From contig SBFR01000183.1 in assembly GCA_006227105.1 (NCBI GenBank), forward strand, positions 1 through 39,341: a stretch of DNA of 39,341 nt. Reading direction: 5' to 3'. The notes under the pieces were generated by a model. The model saw only the letters and a program-made list of their open reading frames with translations. It had not been told where the DNA came from and ran no database searches. This DNA is from Bacteroidota bacterium (GTDB taxonomy: Bacteria > Bacteroidota > Bacteroidia > Flavobacteriales_D > Crocinitomicaceae). The position numbers and the translations under genes are program-made. This document shows, in pieces, positions 33,064 to 39,341 of this stretch (the first letter of the stretch is position 1; every line of letters starts with the position of its first letter).

Positions 33064-33516
33064 TCAACGTTTCATTGCACGATCCATTTCCCGCTTATCA
33101 TCTTTTTCTTTGAGGTCCTGACGTTTGTCATGTAGCTTTTTACCTTGAGCACATGCAATTTCGATCTTCGCCCAGCCTTTATCTGAGATAAATAAACGCA
33201 GAGGGATCAATGTGTTCCCTTTTGTTTTCAAAAATCGTTCGATGCGATTGATCTCCTTCTTATTCAATAGAAGCTTCCGATCCGCCCTTGGCTTATGATT
33301 ATAAAAGGATCCATTTTCGTATTCGGTCACGTGCATATTCCTGATCCAGACCTCTCCTCTTGAAAAGATGCAGTAGGCTTCAAGAATACTGGCTTTACCA
33401 TTTCGGATGCTCTTAATTTCAGTTCCTGATAGCTGAATTCCGGCAATAAAGGTCTCCTCGAGATGATATTCAAAACTCGCTCGCTTATTCCTGATATTTA
33501 CTTCGTTGGCCTTCAT
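33064..33516 (-). CDS. smpB: SsrA-binding protein SmpB
   Basis: 150-residue partner of tmRNA in trans-translation, rescuing ribosomes stalled on broken mRNAs. Family marks: RNKRASFEYHLEETFIAGIQLSGTEIKSIRNGKASI at the N-terminus, GEVWIRNMHV, HKPRADRKLLLNKKEI, and a basic C-terminal tail (KKLHDKRQDLKEKDDKREMDRAMKR) that enters the mRNA channel. Complete. The tmRNA gene itself is not in this window. The stop shares the hexamer TGATCA with the stop of the convergent J-protein gene. Confidence 0.96.
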   Translation of the reverse strand: MKANEVNIRNKRASFEYHLEETFIAGIQLSGTEIKSIRNGKASILEAYCIFSRGEVWIRNMHVTEYENGSFYNHKPRADRKLLLNKKEINRIERFLKTKGNTLIPLRLFISDKGWAKIEIACAQGKKLHDKRQDLKEKDDKREMDRAMKR

Positions 33517-33531
33517 TTAAATCCGGGACAT

Positions 33532-33567
33532 CAAATTTACAAAATACTTAATCGTTAAATCCGACAA
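33532..33567 (-). promoter_or_regulatory. Candidate smpB promoter
   Basis: Minus strand: an exact TAAATTTG (plus 33532-33539) lies 15 bases before the smpB ATG. An overlapping alternative is GTATTTTG (plus 33540-33547), with TTG 17 bases further (plus 33565-33567). Confidence 0.4.
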
Positions 33568-33571
33568 TAAC

Positions 33572-33664
33572 ATGGAATTGTGGAAAAACACTATCGTTTT
33601 AACTTTTGTTTTCTTCTTTTCATTCGTAGTTTCGGGATGTGAAGATTCCATCCAAACATCTTGA
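33572..33664 (+). CDS. 30-residue lipoprotein-like ORF overlapping recR start
   Basis: A short ORF with ATG 33572 and TGA 33662-33664. It encodes a textbook lipoprotein signal: basic n-region (MELWKN), a hydrophobic core (TIVLTFVFFFSFVV) and lipobox VSGC with Cys23. Only seven residues (EDSIQTS) follow the Cys. It overlaps the first nine codons of recR in another frame. It could be a real mini-lipoprotein (entericidin-like in size), a leader peptide coupling translation to recR, or the 5' remnant of a lipoprotein gene deleted against recR. No homologue was recognised. Confidence 0.45.
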   Translation: MELWKNTIVLTFVFFFSFVVSGCEDSIQTS

Positions 33665-34247
33665 AAATGCTGTTGAACAAATTTCCTCCCTTCCGGGTAT
33701 TGGAAAAAGAACTGCATTACGACTCGCTTTAAATCTGATCAATCGAAGTGAAGAAGAGATCAGAATGTTTGCGGAGTCACTGCTTGATCTGAAACATCAT
33801 GTAACGAAATGTCAAGAATGCGGAAATATTTCAGATCAGGAGATCTGCACGATCTGCATCAATCCCAATAGAGACCATGGAACAATTTGCGTGGTTGAAG
33901 ACATACGAGATGTCATGGCAATCGAAGGAATCGAAAGCTACAAAGGAATCTACCAAGTGCTGGGAGGAATCATCTCCCCTATGGACGGTGTTGGTCCTGG
34001 TGAATTAAACATTCAACCGCTGATCGACAAAGCAGATTCAGGTAAGATCAATGAGATCATCTTCGCATTAAGCCCTACGATGGAAGGAGACACCACGAGT
34101 TTTTATCTCTATAAAAAGCTTAAAGACAAGCCCATTGAGATCACAACCCTTTCAAGAGGGGTTTCAGTAGGGACAGAACTTCAATATGCCGACGAGCTCA
34201 CCTTAAGCAGATCATTGGTAAATCGACATAAATATCAATCACAGTAA
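33639..34247 (+). CDS. recR: Recombination mediator RecR
   Basis: 202-residue RecR, which acts with RecO and RecF to load RecA at gaps. An N-terminal helix-hairpin-helix (SSLPGIGKRTALRLAL), a four-Cys zinc finger (CQECGNISDQEICTIC), a Toprim domain with VVEDIRDVMAIE and the C-terminal LSRGVSVGTELQYADE are all intact. The start is GTG 33639, because the conserved N-terminus begins at IPSKHLENAV. An ATG at 33637 is out of frame. The start lies inside the 30-residue lipoprotein ORF, so translational coupling is plausible. Confidence 0.95.
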   Translation: MKIPSKHLENAVEQISSLPGIGKRTALRLALNLINRSEEEIRMFAESLLDLKHHVTKCQECGNISDQEICTICINPNRDHGTICVVEDIRDVMAIEGIESYKGIYQVLGGIISPMDGVGPGELNIQPLIDKADSGKINEIIFALSPTMEGDTTSFYLYKKLKDKPIEITTLSRGVSVGTELQYADELTLSRSLVNRHKYQSQ

Positions 34248-34266
34248 ATCCTAAATCAATATAGAT

Positions 34267-34641
34267 ATGTTAAAAGAGTTCAAAACGTTTATCATGAGAG
34301 GCAATGTCATTGACCTTGCTGTGGCGGTGATCATTGGTGCTGCCTTCAACGCAATCGTTGGATCATTGATCAACGATGTAATTACGCCTCTACTATTAAA
34401 ACCAACCATGGAGGCCCTTGGGGTAACCAAATTGGAAGAAGTTGCCTGGAATGGAGTTCTTTACGGAAAATTCATTGCTTCAGTGATCAACTTTATCGTG
34501 ACAGCATTCATCATTTTCCTTATGGTGAAGGGGATGAACAAAATGTCAAAAAAGAAAGAAGAAGCTCCTGCAGCCCCACCTGCTCCAACTAAAGATCAGG
34601 AATTATTGATGGAGATCAGAGATCTTTTAAAATCAAAATAA
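34267..34641 (+). CDS. mscL: Large-conductance mechanosensitive channel MscL
   Basis: 124-residue inner-membrane channel that opens near lytic tension. N-terminal amphipathic helix and TM1 (FKTFIMRGNVIDLAVAVIIGAAFNAIV), the pore Gly/Ala pattern, the loop with NDVITPLL, TM2 (YGKFIASVINFIVTAFIIFLMV) and a cytoplasmic helix (KDQELLMEIRDLLKSK) are all present. An Ala/Pro-rich linker (EEAPAAPPAP) precedes the last helix. It is 19 bases behind recR and ends in a bidirectional terminator. Confidence 0.95.
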   Translation: MLKEFKTFIMRGNVIDLAVAVIIGAAFNAIVGSLINDVITPLLLKPTMEALGVTKLEEVAWNGVLYGKFIASVINFIVTAFIIFLMVKGMNKMSKKKEEAPAAPPAPTKDQELLMEIRDLLKSK

Positions 34642-34651
34642 TTGAATCGTT

Positions 34652-34682
34652 AAAAGGGGCTCAATTGAGTCCCTTTTCTTTT
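34652..34682. terminator. Bidirectional terminator of mscL and the NAD(P)-binding gene
   Basis: AAAAGGGGCTC-AATT-GAGTCCCTTTT (34652-34662 with 34667-34677; one G-T pair), followed by CTTTTCT. The stop and last codons of the convergent gene (from 34661) lie inside the stem. Confidence 0.8.
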
Positions 34683-35344
34683 CTATAAATGGCTGACAGA
34701 TCGTGTAATTGAGCCGAGTTATACGTCGTTACCTTTTCAGTTATATAATCAAGGCTGTTGATCATTGCCTGAGCGACATGTTCCACTTTGATTGGTTTAT
34801 ACTTGTCTATTAAACCCGATCTACCGATAAAATTTCCAATTTTGATCGACCACTCTTCACCAGTTCTTTTTTCTTCCCTCACACTGTCAAGAACAGAAGG
34901 CTTCACTAGGACTAGATGCTCGAATCCAAGTTCCGTTACCCTCCTGTCCAACTCAGCTTTCATCCTTGAATAAAAGAATAAAGACTTTTCTGAAACTCCC
35001 ATTGCAGAAACGAGTACGCAATTTTTCACTCCTTGTTCTTTTAATTTGACCAAAAAACGATAGGGAATCTCAACGTCAATATGATGTTGAGCAGTCTTGC
35101 TACCAGCTTTCTTCAAAGTTGTACCAAAGGCCACAAAAACGACATCTCCTCCCCTGCTTTCAAGCTGATAATCAGACTCCAGATCCACAAGGTCATTTGT
35201 TAGTTTTGTATCTTCTACTTGTATTTTTTTTCTTGAAACTGCGTAGATTTCCTTGTAATCATCATCCTTCAATAATTGTCTAATCACCTCTTTCCCTACT
35301 GCACCTGTCCCTCCAAGTACCCATGCTGTCAGTTGTTTTTTCAT
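34661..35344 (-). CDS. NAD(P)-binding atypical short-chain dehydrogenase (TIP30-like)
   Basis: 227-residue Rossmann-fold protein with the N-terminal GGTGAVGKEVIRQLL nucleotide-binding motif, VVFVAFGTTLKKAGS and a VSAMGVSEKSLFFYSRMKAELDR segment, where the Tyr-x-x-x-Lys-like pair reads YSRMKAE. Such 'NAD(P)H-binding' proteins resemble eukaryotic HTATIP2/TIP30 and bacterial oxidoreductases of unknown substrate. ATG 35344 is preferred to TTG 35347. The 3' end runs into the shared terminator. A single-gene unit. Confidence 0.8.
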   Translation of the reverse strand: MKKQLTAWVLGGTGAVGKEVIRQLLKDDDYKEIYAVSRKKIQVEDTKLTNDLVDLESDYQLESRGGDVVFVAFGTTLKKAGSKTAQHHIDVEIPYRFLVKLKEQGVKNCVLVSAMGVSEKSLFFYSRMKAELDRRVTELGFEHLVLVKPSVLDSVREEKRTGEEWSIKIGNFIGRSGLIDKYKPIKVEHVAQAMINSLDYITEKVTTYNSAQLHDLSAIYRKEKGLN

Positions 35345-35444
35345 CAAAAAATCCTTTGTTCTGTGTGTATGATAAAAAAAAATTCTATTTTCGATTTATC
35401 TTAAACTTGAATTTACTGATTAAATACTTCTTGTTTAGACATTT

Positions 35445-36095
35445 ATGACAAGTATTTTTGTTGCCAAACTAGATTTTGGTGTAACGAGCGAAGAGCTCAA
35501 AAGGTTGTTTCAAACCTACGGAGCAGTGTTGAAAGCAAATGTTGCTACCGACAGGGAAACAGGTAAATCCAGAGGATTTGGATTCGTGGAAATGGCTGAT
35601 CGTGATGCCGCAATGGAAGCTATACGTTCGTTAGACGGACATTTGATCAATGGAAGGCCAATTGCCGTAAAAGAAGCTGAGCAGAGGACGAATGACCGTG
35701 GTCCTGCCGGTTCCAGAGATCAAAGACCTCAAAGAAATTTTGATAATCAACGTCCGAATCAGCCGCCAAGAGACAGATCGAATGATCGTCCCAGAGAGTC
35801 AATGGAACGTCCACCTCTTCCGAATGAAGATGGGCCGGTAAGTTTTACTCCTCCGACTGATATTCCACTTATCAAAGGTGAACCTCGTAAAAAGGTCTCT
35901 AAGGATAAAAAGAAAGATTTTGATACGGACGACAGATCTAAAAAGACAAAGTTATCTCCATATAAGAAAAGTGGTAAATCCAATCGTTTTTTTGATGACG
36001 ATGAAGATGATGATTTCGATCCAGAAAATGACAGCCTCTTTAATTTCAACGATGATGTAGAAGAGGAAGAATGGGATGACGAAGATGAAGATTAA
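35445..36095 (+). CDS. RRM RNA-binding protein with acidic tail
   Basis: 216 residues. One RNA recognition motif occupies residues 2-82, with RNP2 (IFVAKL, residues 4-9) and RNP1 (KSRGFGFV, residues 41-48) carrying the aromatic RNA-stacking residues. The rest is disordered: an Arg/Asn/Pro-rich stretch (RGPAGSRDQRPQRN), a Lys-rich section, then a strongly acidic tail (FFDDDEDDDFDPEND, EEEEWDDEDED). Small RRM proteins are frequent in Bacteroidota and are linked to post-transcriptional control. The long acidic tail is an unusual addition that may limit non-specific RNA binding (inference). Confidence 0.88.
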   Translation: MTSIFVAKLDFGVTSEELKRLFQTYGAVLKANVATDRETGKSRGFGFVEMADRDAAMEAIRSLDGHLINGRPIAVKEAEQRTNDRGPAGSRDQRPQRNFDNQRPNQPPRDRSNDRPRESMERPPLPNEDGPVSFTPPTDIPLIKGEPRKKVSKDKKKDFDTDDRSKKTKLSPYKKSGKSNRFFDDDEDDDFDPENDSLFNFNDDVEEEEWDDEDED

Positions 36096-36097
36096 AT

Positions 36098-36125
36098 AAA
36101 AAAAGAGCCGTTTGGCTCTTTTTTT
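36098..36125. terminator. Bidirectional terminator between RRM and FMN-binding genes
   Basis: A run, GAGCC, GTTT loop, GGCTC, T run (36098-36109 with 36114-36125). It begins 3 bases after the RRM stop and covers the stop of the convergent gene at 36124. Confidence 0.88.
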
Positions 36126-36651
36126 ATTTCAATGCATCGATCATTGATTTTACAAAATTTAGATCCTCGACCAGAAATTGTGCAGAGATCGTGGCACCGG
36201 AAACCCCATCCACATCTTCATAGAGTTTTAATGCAGGCGTTTTACCAATAAATTGATTCAACCAGCTCTTTCTGCAGATCTCATAACCATAGGCTCCAGG
36301 ATAATTTGCTATTTCCAGGTTTCGTATACTAAGGTCTTTGTTAAAAACAACAATGTAATCGAATGTTTCGTATGACGATAAGTTAGGATCATTAGGTTTT
36401 GCGCACCCTCCCACTTTACATCCAAAAGCCGTCGCATAGCATACATAACCTTCTAACTTACCATCTACATTAACCGAATACAATTCACCAAGGGTGGCCT
36501 TTAGAGAATCCGGAACATCGACGATCGTTTTATCATACACCAAGTTCTTATATGACTTTTTCAATACCTTATCAATCGCTTTCTCATTCAGCATAAAGCC
36601 AAATGAGAAAACAGCTGATGTAAGTAATATTAAACTCCAGAATCCTTTCAT
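36124..36651 (-). CDS. Exported FMN-binding domain protein
   Basis: 175 residues from ATG 36651 (the frame extends to 36672, into the porin gene). A hydrophobic N-terminus (FWSLILLTSAVFSFGF) should export it. The C-terminal FMN-binding domain carries the flavinylation-type motif DGVSGATIS (about residues 149-156), where ApbE would attach FMN covalently. The acceptor position holds Ser156 rather than the usual Thr. A Cys-rich GCKVGGC (residues 78-83) may bind metal or form a disulfide. It is probably an extracytoplasmic electron carrier. It follows the porin gene by 4 bases, so the two form an operon. Confidence 0.82.
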   Translation of the reverse strand: MKGFWSLILLTSAVFSFGFMLNEKAIDKVLKKSYKNLVYDKTIVDVPDSLKATLGELYSVNVDGKLEGYVCYATAFGCKVGGCAKPNDPNLSSYETFDYIVVFNKDLSIRNLEIANYPGAYGYEICRKSWLNQFIGKTPALKLYEDVDGVSGATISAQFLVEDLNFVKSMIDALK

Positions 36652-36655
36652 AGTG

Positions 36656-37837
36656 TTAAAACCAATAACCAAATCCTAAATTAATTGTAGACATAAATTC
36701 GTCATTCAACTTTGTTCGAGTAAGCTGATAATCTGCCTTGAAAATGATTCCTGGTGCCGGCTTAAGCCCAACTCCGATAAGAACCTCTTCTCTTGCATAT
36801 GCCTTGTTTCTAGAAATATTATCATCTACTTTAAAATGAGTATCATAATATTCATATCTCACGAAAGGAATCAACTGCAAGTAATCATCTTTCTTGAGAT
36901 CAGCTTTGTACGAGAGTTCAGCATACCCACCTAAAATTCCATTGGCTACATTCGATCCAGTAAATGCATTGTACTGATCTGTATTCGAGATCGAAGTATA
37001 AATGGCCTGCCCTCTGAATAAGAAATTTTTCGCAGCATAACTCGTATTCAAACCAACCATTGAAATACCAACAACGGTAGAATCAGCTTGAGAGATCGCA
37101 GCAGTGTTATTTCTGTCCAAACCGTTGTATAAAGATGACTCAGTCTTCCCGATATACGCTGATGCTTCGATCAACAGTTTATTAAACCCGAAATAGGAAA
37201 CTTTTCCTGTTAATGATGGTCTCAAAAATGTAGACTCATCACCGCCTTGTCGGGCATTTCGTATTCCATTTGCACCAGAAAGTCTTGCTGCTCCGGTATA
37301 CCCGTTAAAACCATTTAGCAAATAAAGTTGGTATTTGATGGATGACTTTTTAAATAATCCTTGAAAACCAGCTCCCATCTCTCTCCACGTACTTGGGATG
37401 ATGTACTTGTCCACATTTGGGCGCTCTACACCATTAAATAAGGTTGGCTCATGAAATTCATTCACATACCCCATCGGTACCAGGATCAAACCTGTCTTTA
37501 GGTTGAATTTGTCGTTAAACCTGTAGTTCACAAATGCCTGTTCCACGGTTAATTCTACAGTATGTTCAAATTCAATCTCCGAAAAGAACTGCACTCGTTC
37601 ATTAAATCGATATCCTAAGTAGGTAATGATTCTGTGAAGATCTATTTTCCCTGCTCTAAATTCATCCCCGTCGATATTCTGGTTGTAATGGGCTTCACCA
37701 TAACTTCCGATCGCAAATTGCTGAATATCTGCAAACTGTACTCTTTTAGCTGACATGTCAGCAGTTGTATCCAAATAAACCTGAGTCATCCCATGGAAAC
37801 TCAATTGAAAAAATAGAAGGATTAAAATTCTTTTCAT
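36656..37837 (-). CDS. Outer-membrane porin (phosphate-selective O/P-like)
   Basis: 393 residues with a signal peptide (RILILLFFQLSFHGMT, then QVYLD) and alternating aromatic/hydrophobic beta strands throughout, ending in FGYWF, the C-terminal aromatic residue typical of outer-membrane barrels. It resembles the OprO/OprP-like porin family in Bacteroidota (the YRFNERVQFFSEIEFEHT region). The substrate is not inferable. It is transcribed with the FMN-binding protein, which suggests the pair acts together in the envelope, perhaps in uptake or redox of a small ion (inference). Confidence 0.82.
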   Translation of the reverse strand: MKRILILLFFQLSFHGMTQVYLDTTADMSAKRVQFADIQQFAIGSYGEAHYNQNIDGDEFRAGKIDLHRIITYLGYRFNERVQFFSEIEFEHTVELTVEQAFVNYRFNDKFNLKTGLILVPMGYVNEFHEPTLFNGVERPNVDKYIIPSTWREMGAGFQGLFKKSSIKYQLYLLNGFNGYTGAARLSGANGIRNARQGGDESTFLRPSLTGKVSYFGFNKLLIEASAYIGKTESSLYNGLDRNNTAAISQADSTVVGISMVGLNTSYAAKNFLFRGQAIYTSISNTDQYNAFTGSNVANGILGGYAELSYKADLKKDDYLQLIPFVRYEYYDTHFKVDDNISRNKAYAREEVLIGVGLKPAPGIIFKADYQLTRTKLNDEFMSTINLGFGYWF

Positions 37838-37885
37838 TTGACGTTAATTTATACTGCAAAGAAATACAGCACGACCAAATGGGAC

Positions 37886-37905
37886 AATACCATAAAAGTG
37901 GTATT
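37886..37905. promoter_or_regulatory. Inverted repeat in the porin/nth intergenic region
   Basis: AATACCA-TAAAAG-TGGTATT, a perfect 7-bp inverted repeat in the 151-base divergent region. It could be an operator for either gene; alone it is weak evidence. Nothing else stands out in 37838-37988. Confidence 0.25.
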
Positions 37906-37988
37906 ATTAAGAATCGTTCTAAACAAAACGCAAAACAAATGCGTTAAAAGTCCAGCTATTCATTGATTCCTTGTTAAATTCGTAGGAC

Positions 37989-38636
37989 ATGACTAAAAAG
38001 GAAAAAGCACAATATATTATTGATCAACTGGAAAAACTTTACCCTGAAACTCCAGTACCCTTAGATCATACAGATGCATACACTTTATTGATCGCGGTTC
38101 TTCTATCTGCCCAATGCACTGACGAACGTGTCAATAAGATCACACCATTACTTTTTAAACGAGCAGATAATCCGTTCGACATGGTAAAATTGAGCATCGA
38201 AGAGATCAAAGAAATCATCCGCCCCTGTGGATTATCACCTGCAAAATCAAAAGCGATCTACAATTTATCTCATATCCTGATCGACAAATACAATGGTGAA
38301 GTTCCTGATAAAATATCTTTACTGGAAGAGCTTCCTGGCGTAGGACATAAAACTGCATCAGTCGTCATGGCTCAAGCTTTTGGAGTTCCTGCCTTTCCTG
38401 TTGACACACATATTCATCGGCTTTTGACTCGCTGGGGTATTACCTCAGGTAAAAATGTTTCTGTTACAGAACAAGATGCAAAAAAGATCTTCCCAAGAGA
38501 ATTATGGAATAAACTTCACCTTCAGATCATTTTTTACGGTCGTGAGTATTCTCCTGCCAGATCCCCAAAACGATCGATGGATTTTATAACCAGAGAGATT
38601 GGAACAAAAAAAGCAATCCTGGAATTAAAGGATTGA
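37989..38636 (+). CDS. nth: Endonuclease III lacking iron-sulfur ligands
   Basis: 215-residue DNA glycosylase/AP lyase that removes oxidised pyrimidines. The helix-hairpin-helix LPGVGHKTASVV carries the catalytic Lys121, and Asp139 is in PVDTHIHRL, so the active site is intact. The family's C-terminal C-x6-C-x2-C-x5-C loop that holds the 4Fe-4S cluster is missing: the corresponding region reads GREYSPARSPKRSMDF, and the only Cys residues are 43 and 80. It is therefore a cluster-less variant. Family call secure. Confidence 0.92.
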   Translation: MTKKEKAQYIIDQLEKLYPETPVPLDHTDAYTLLIAVLLSAQCTDERVNKITPLLFKRADNPFDMVKLSIEEIKEIIRPCGLSPAKSKAIYNLSHILIDKYNGEVPDKISLLEELPGVGHKTASVVMAQAFGVPAFPVDTHIHRLLTRWGITSGKNVSVTEQDAKKIFPRELWNKLHLQIIFYGREYSPARSPKRSMDFITREIGTKKAILELKD

Positions 38637-38642
38637 TCAAAC

Positions 38643-38658
38643 CTTAACCTAGGTTAAG
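38643..38658. promoter_or_regulatory. Perfect 16-bp palindrome upstream of pirin gene
   Basis: CTTAACCTAGGTTAAG, self-complementary over all 16 bases, lies 6 bases after nth and 22 bases before a -7-like TACTTTTA (38680-38687). With no loop and no T run it is a poor terminator but a good operator candidate. Confidence 0.5.
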
Positions 38659-38703
38659 AGAAAATTCATCTGTCTTCCTTACTTTTAACTAAAATTAAAT
38701 CCC

Positions 38704-39341
38704 ATGAGAAAGCGTATACAGAGAAGAAGTTTTCTACAGAATTTGACATTAGGATTCTCAAGTGTGCTACTTACCCCATTTCTAGGTTCAGCCAGAGGTA
38801 AGAACTCAACCAAAGAAGAAAAAGAAACAATGAAAAAGATAATCAGAACAAAGGCACTTGGATTTCAATGGGAAACCCAAGATCCATTTTTATTTTGTGT
38901 ACACCACGAAGATAATTATCCAAAAGGCAATGCTCAGCTAGGACCTGACACTTCTCTTGAAGGCAGATATCTTGGTCAGGATTTTATTGTTAAAGACGGA
39001 TGGAGAATGTACCATGGAACAAAAGTTCCAGGTTTTCCGGGACACCCACACAGAGGTTTTGAAACAATCACAGTTGTTCGAAAAGGTCTGGTAGATCATG
39101 CCGATAGTACTGGGGCTGCAGGACGCTATGGAAATGGTGATGTTCAATGGATGACAGCAGGTAAAGGTGTACAGCATTCTGAAATGTTTCCGCTTTTGAA
39201 TCAGGATTCAGAAAATCCATTGGAATTGTTCCAGATCTGGCTCAACCTACCTCGTTCAAACAAAATGGTTGAACCTCATTTCAAAATGATCTGGGGAGAA
39301 AATGTGCCTCGTTTTACTTACAAGGACCAAAGTGATAAATC
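38704..39341 (+). CDS. Pirin-family protein with Tat signal (3' end outside window)
   Basis: Runs off the window end; 212 codons are visible. The N-terminus has a twin-arginine export signal (RRSFLQNL, then a hydrophobic stretch to GSARG at about residue 32), then a cupin-type pirin domain. Metal ligands His114 and His116 are in [10 protein letters not shown], and His158 and Glu160 in GVQHSEMF; the MTAGKG segment is present too. Bacterial pirins bind Fe and are thought to act as redox sensors or quercetin dioxygenases. Most are cytoplasmic; this one should be exported folded. ATG 38704 starts right at the Arg-rich n-region. Confidence 0.88.
   Translation, partial: MRKRIQRRSFLQNLTLGFSSVLLTPFLGSARGKNSTKEEKETMKKIIRTKALGFQWETQDPFLFCVHHEDNYPKGNAQLGPDTSLEGRYLGQDFIVKDGWRMYHGTKVPGFPGHPHRGFETITVVRKGLVDHADSTGAAGRYGNGDVQWMTAGKGVQHSEMFPLLNQDSENPLELFQIWLNLPRSNKMVEPHFKMIWGENVPRFTYKDQSDK

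Noticed and set aside
33517-33717. 66-codon ORF on the minus strand opposite the recR start
   Set aside because: It is antisense to the lipoprotein ORF and recR, covers the smpB promoter region and has no recognisable features.
1-39341. tRNA, rRNA, CRISPR, insertion sequence, prophage or toxin-antitoxin modules
   Set aside because: Intergenic gaps were read for cloverleaf, repeat-spacer and terminal-repeat patterns and none was found. The S24 regulator has no phage genes around it. The CPBP protease has no bacteriocin or immunity context.

Overview
The window looks like the chromosome of a member of Bacteroidota, most likely Flavobacteriales. GC is about 39-40%. Promoters fit the Bacteroidota pattern of a TTG at -33 and TAnnTTTG at -7. 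Shine-Dalgarno sequences are mostly absent. The gene content includes clade-typical families: DUF3276, DUF5683, DUF1684, a bTHX-type ribosomal protein, a very long LepB and a WbqC-family protein. No tRNA, rRNA, CRISPR array, insertion sequence or prophage is visible, and there is no gene-free stretch over 300 bases. This is ordinary housekeeping chromosome; the points of interest are in small genes, leaders and regulatory architecture.

Layout. 1-8141 (+): the 3' part of an ABC exporter, a PUR-alpha-like DUF3276 protein, then a tightly packed run parA-parB-DUF5683-dapB-lepB-wbqC-lipoprotein nuclease, with many ATGA or TGATG overlaps. 8105-10620 (-): a secreted protein and the branched-chain aminotransferase ilvE. 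10723-12597 (+): recQ. 12598-15691 (-): an unknown protein, a lone ABC ATPase, a YihY/BrkB membrane protein and a LexA/CI-like self-cleaving regulator. 15787-25452 (+): rlmI-MATE-fmt, hup (HU), trmH, a bTHX gene with a histone-H1-like tail, serC-serA (serine synthesis), then DUF1015-yggS-DUF1684. 25439-28128: a mechanosensitive channel (-), a CPBP protease (+) and a leucine-rich-repeat protein (-). 28231-34641: a small secreted protein and rpsA (+), a thioredoxin (-), a menE-like ligase and a membrane J-protein (+), smpB (-), a 30-codon lipoprotein ORF overlapping recR, and mscL (+). 34661-39341: an NAD(P)-binding protein (-), an RRM protein (+), a porin and FMN-binding protein operon (-), nth (+) and a Tat-signal pirin cut by the window end.

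Themes. Translation and genome maintenance dominate (S1, bTHX, SmpB, Fmt, RlmI, TrmH; ParAB, RecQ, RecR, Nth, HU). Of eight convergent gene pairs, five abut or overlap at their stops with no terminator between them, and three are separated by bidirectional terminators. The strongest candidates for something undescribed are a possible kissing-hairpin leader before rpsA, the bTHX/H1-tail fusion, the 30-residue lipoprotein ORF running into recR, palindromes sitting exactly on promoters (DUF3276, the S24 regulator, DUF1015), and a 20-bp tandem repeat before the HU promoter. All functional calls rest on motif recognition by eye, without database searches.
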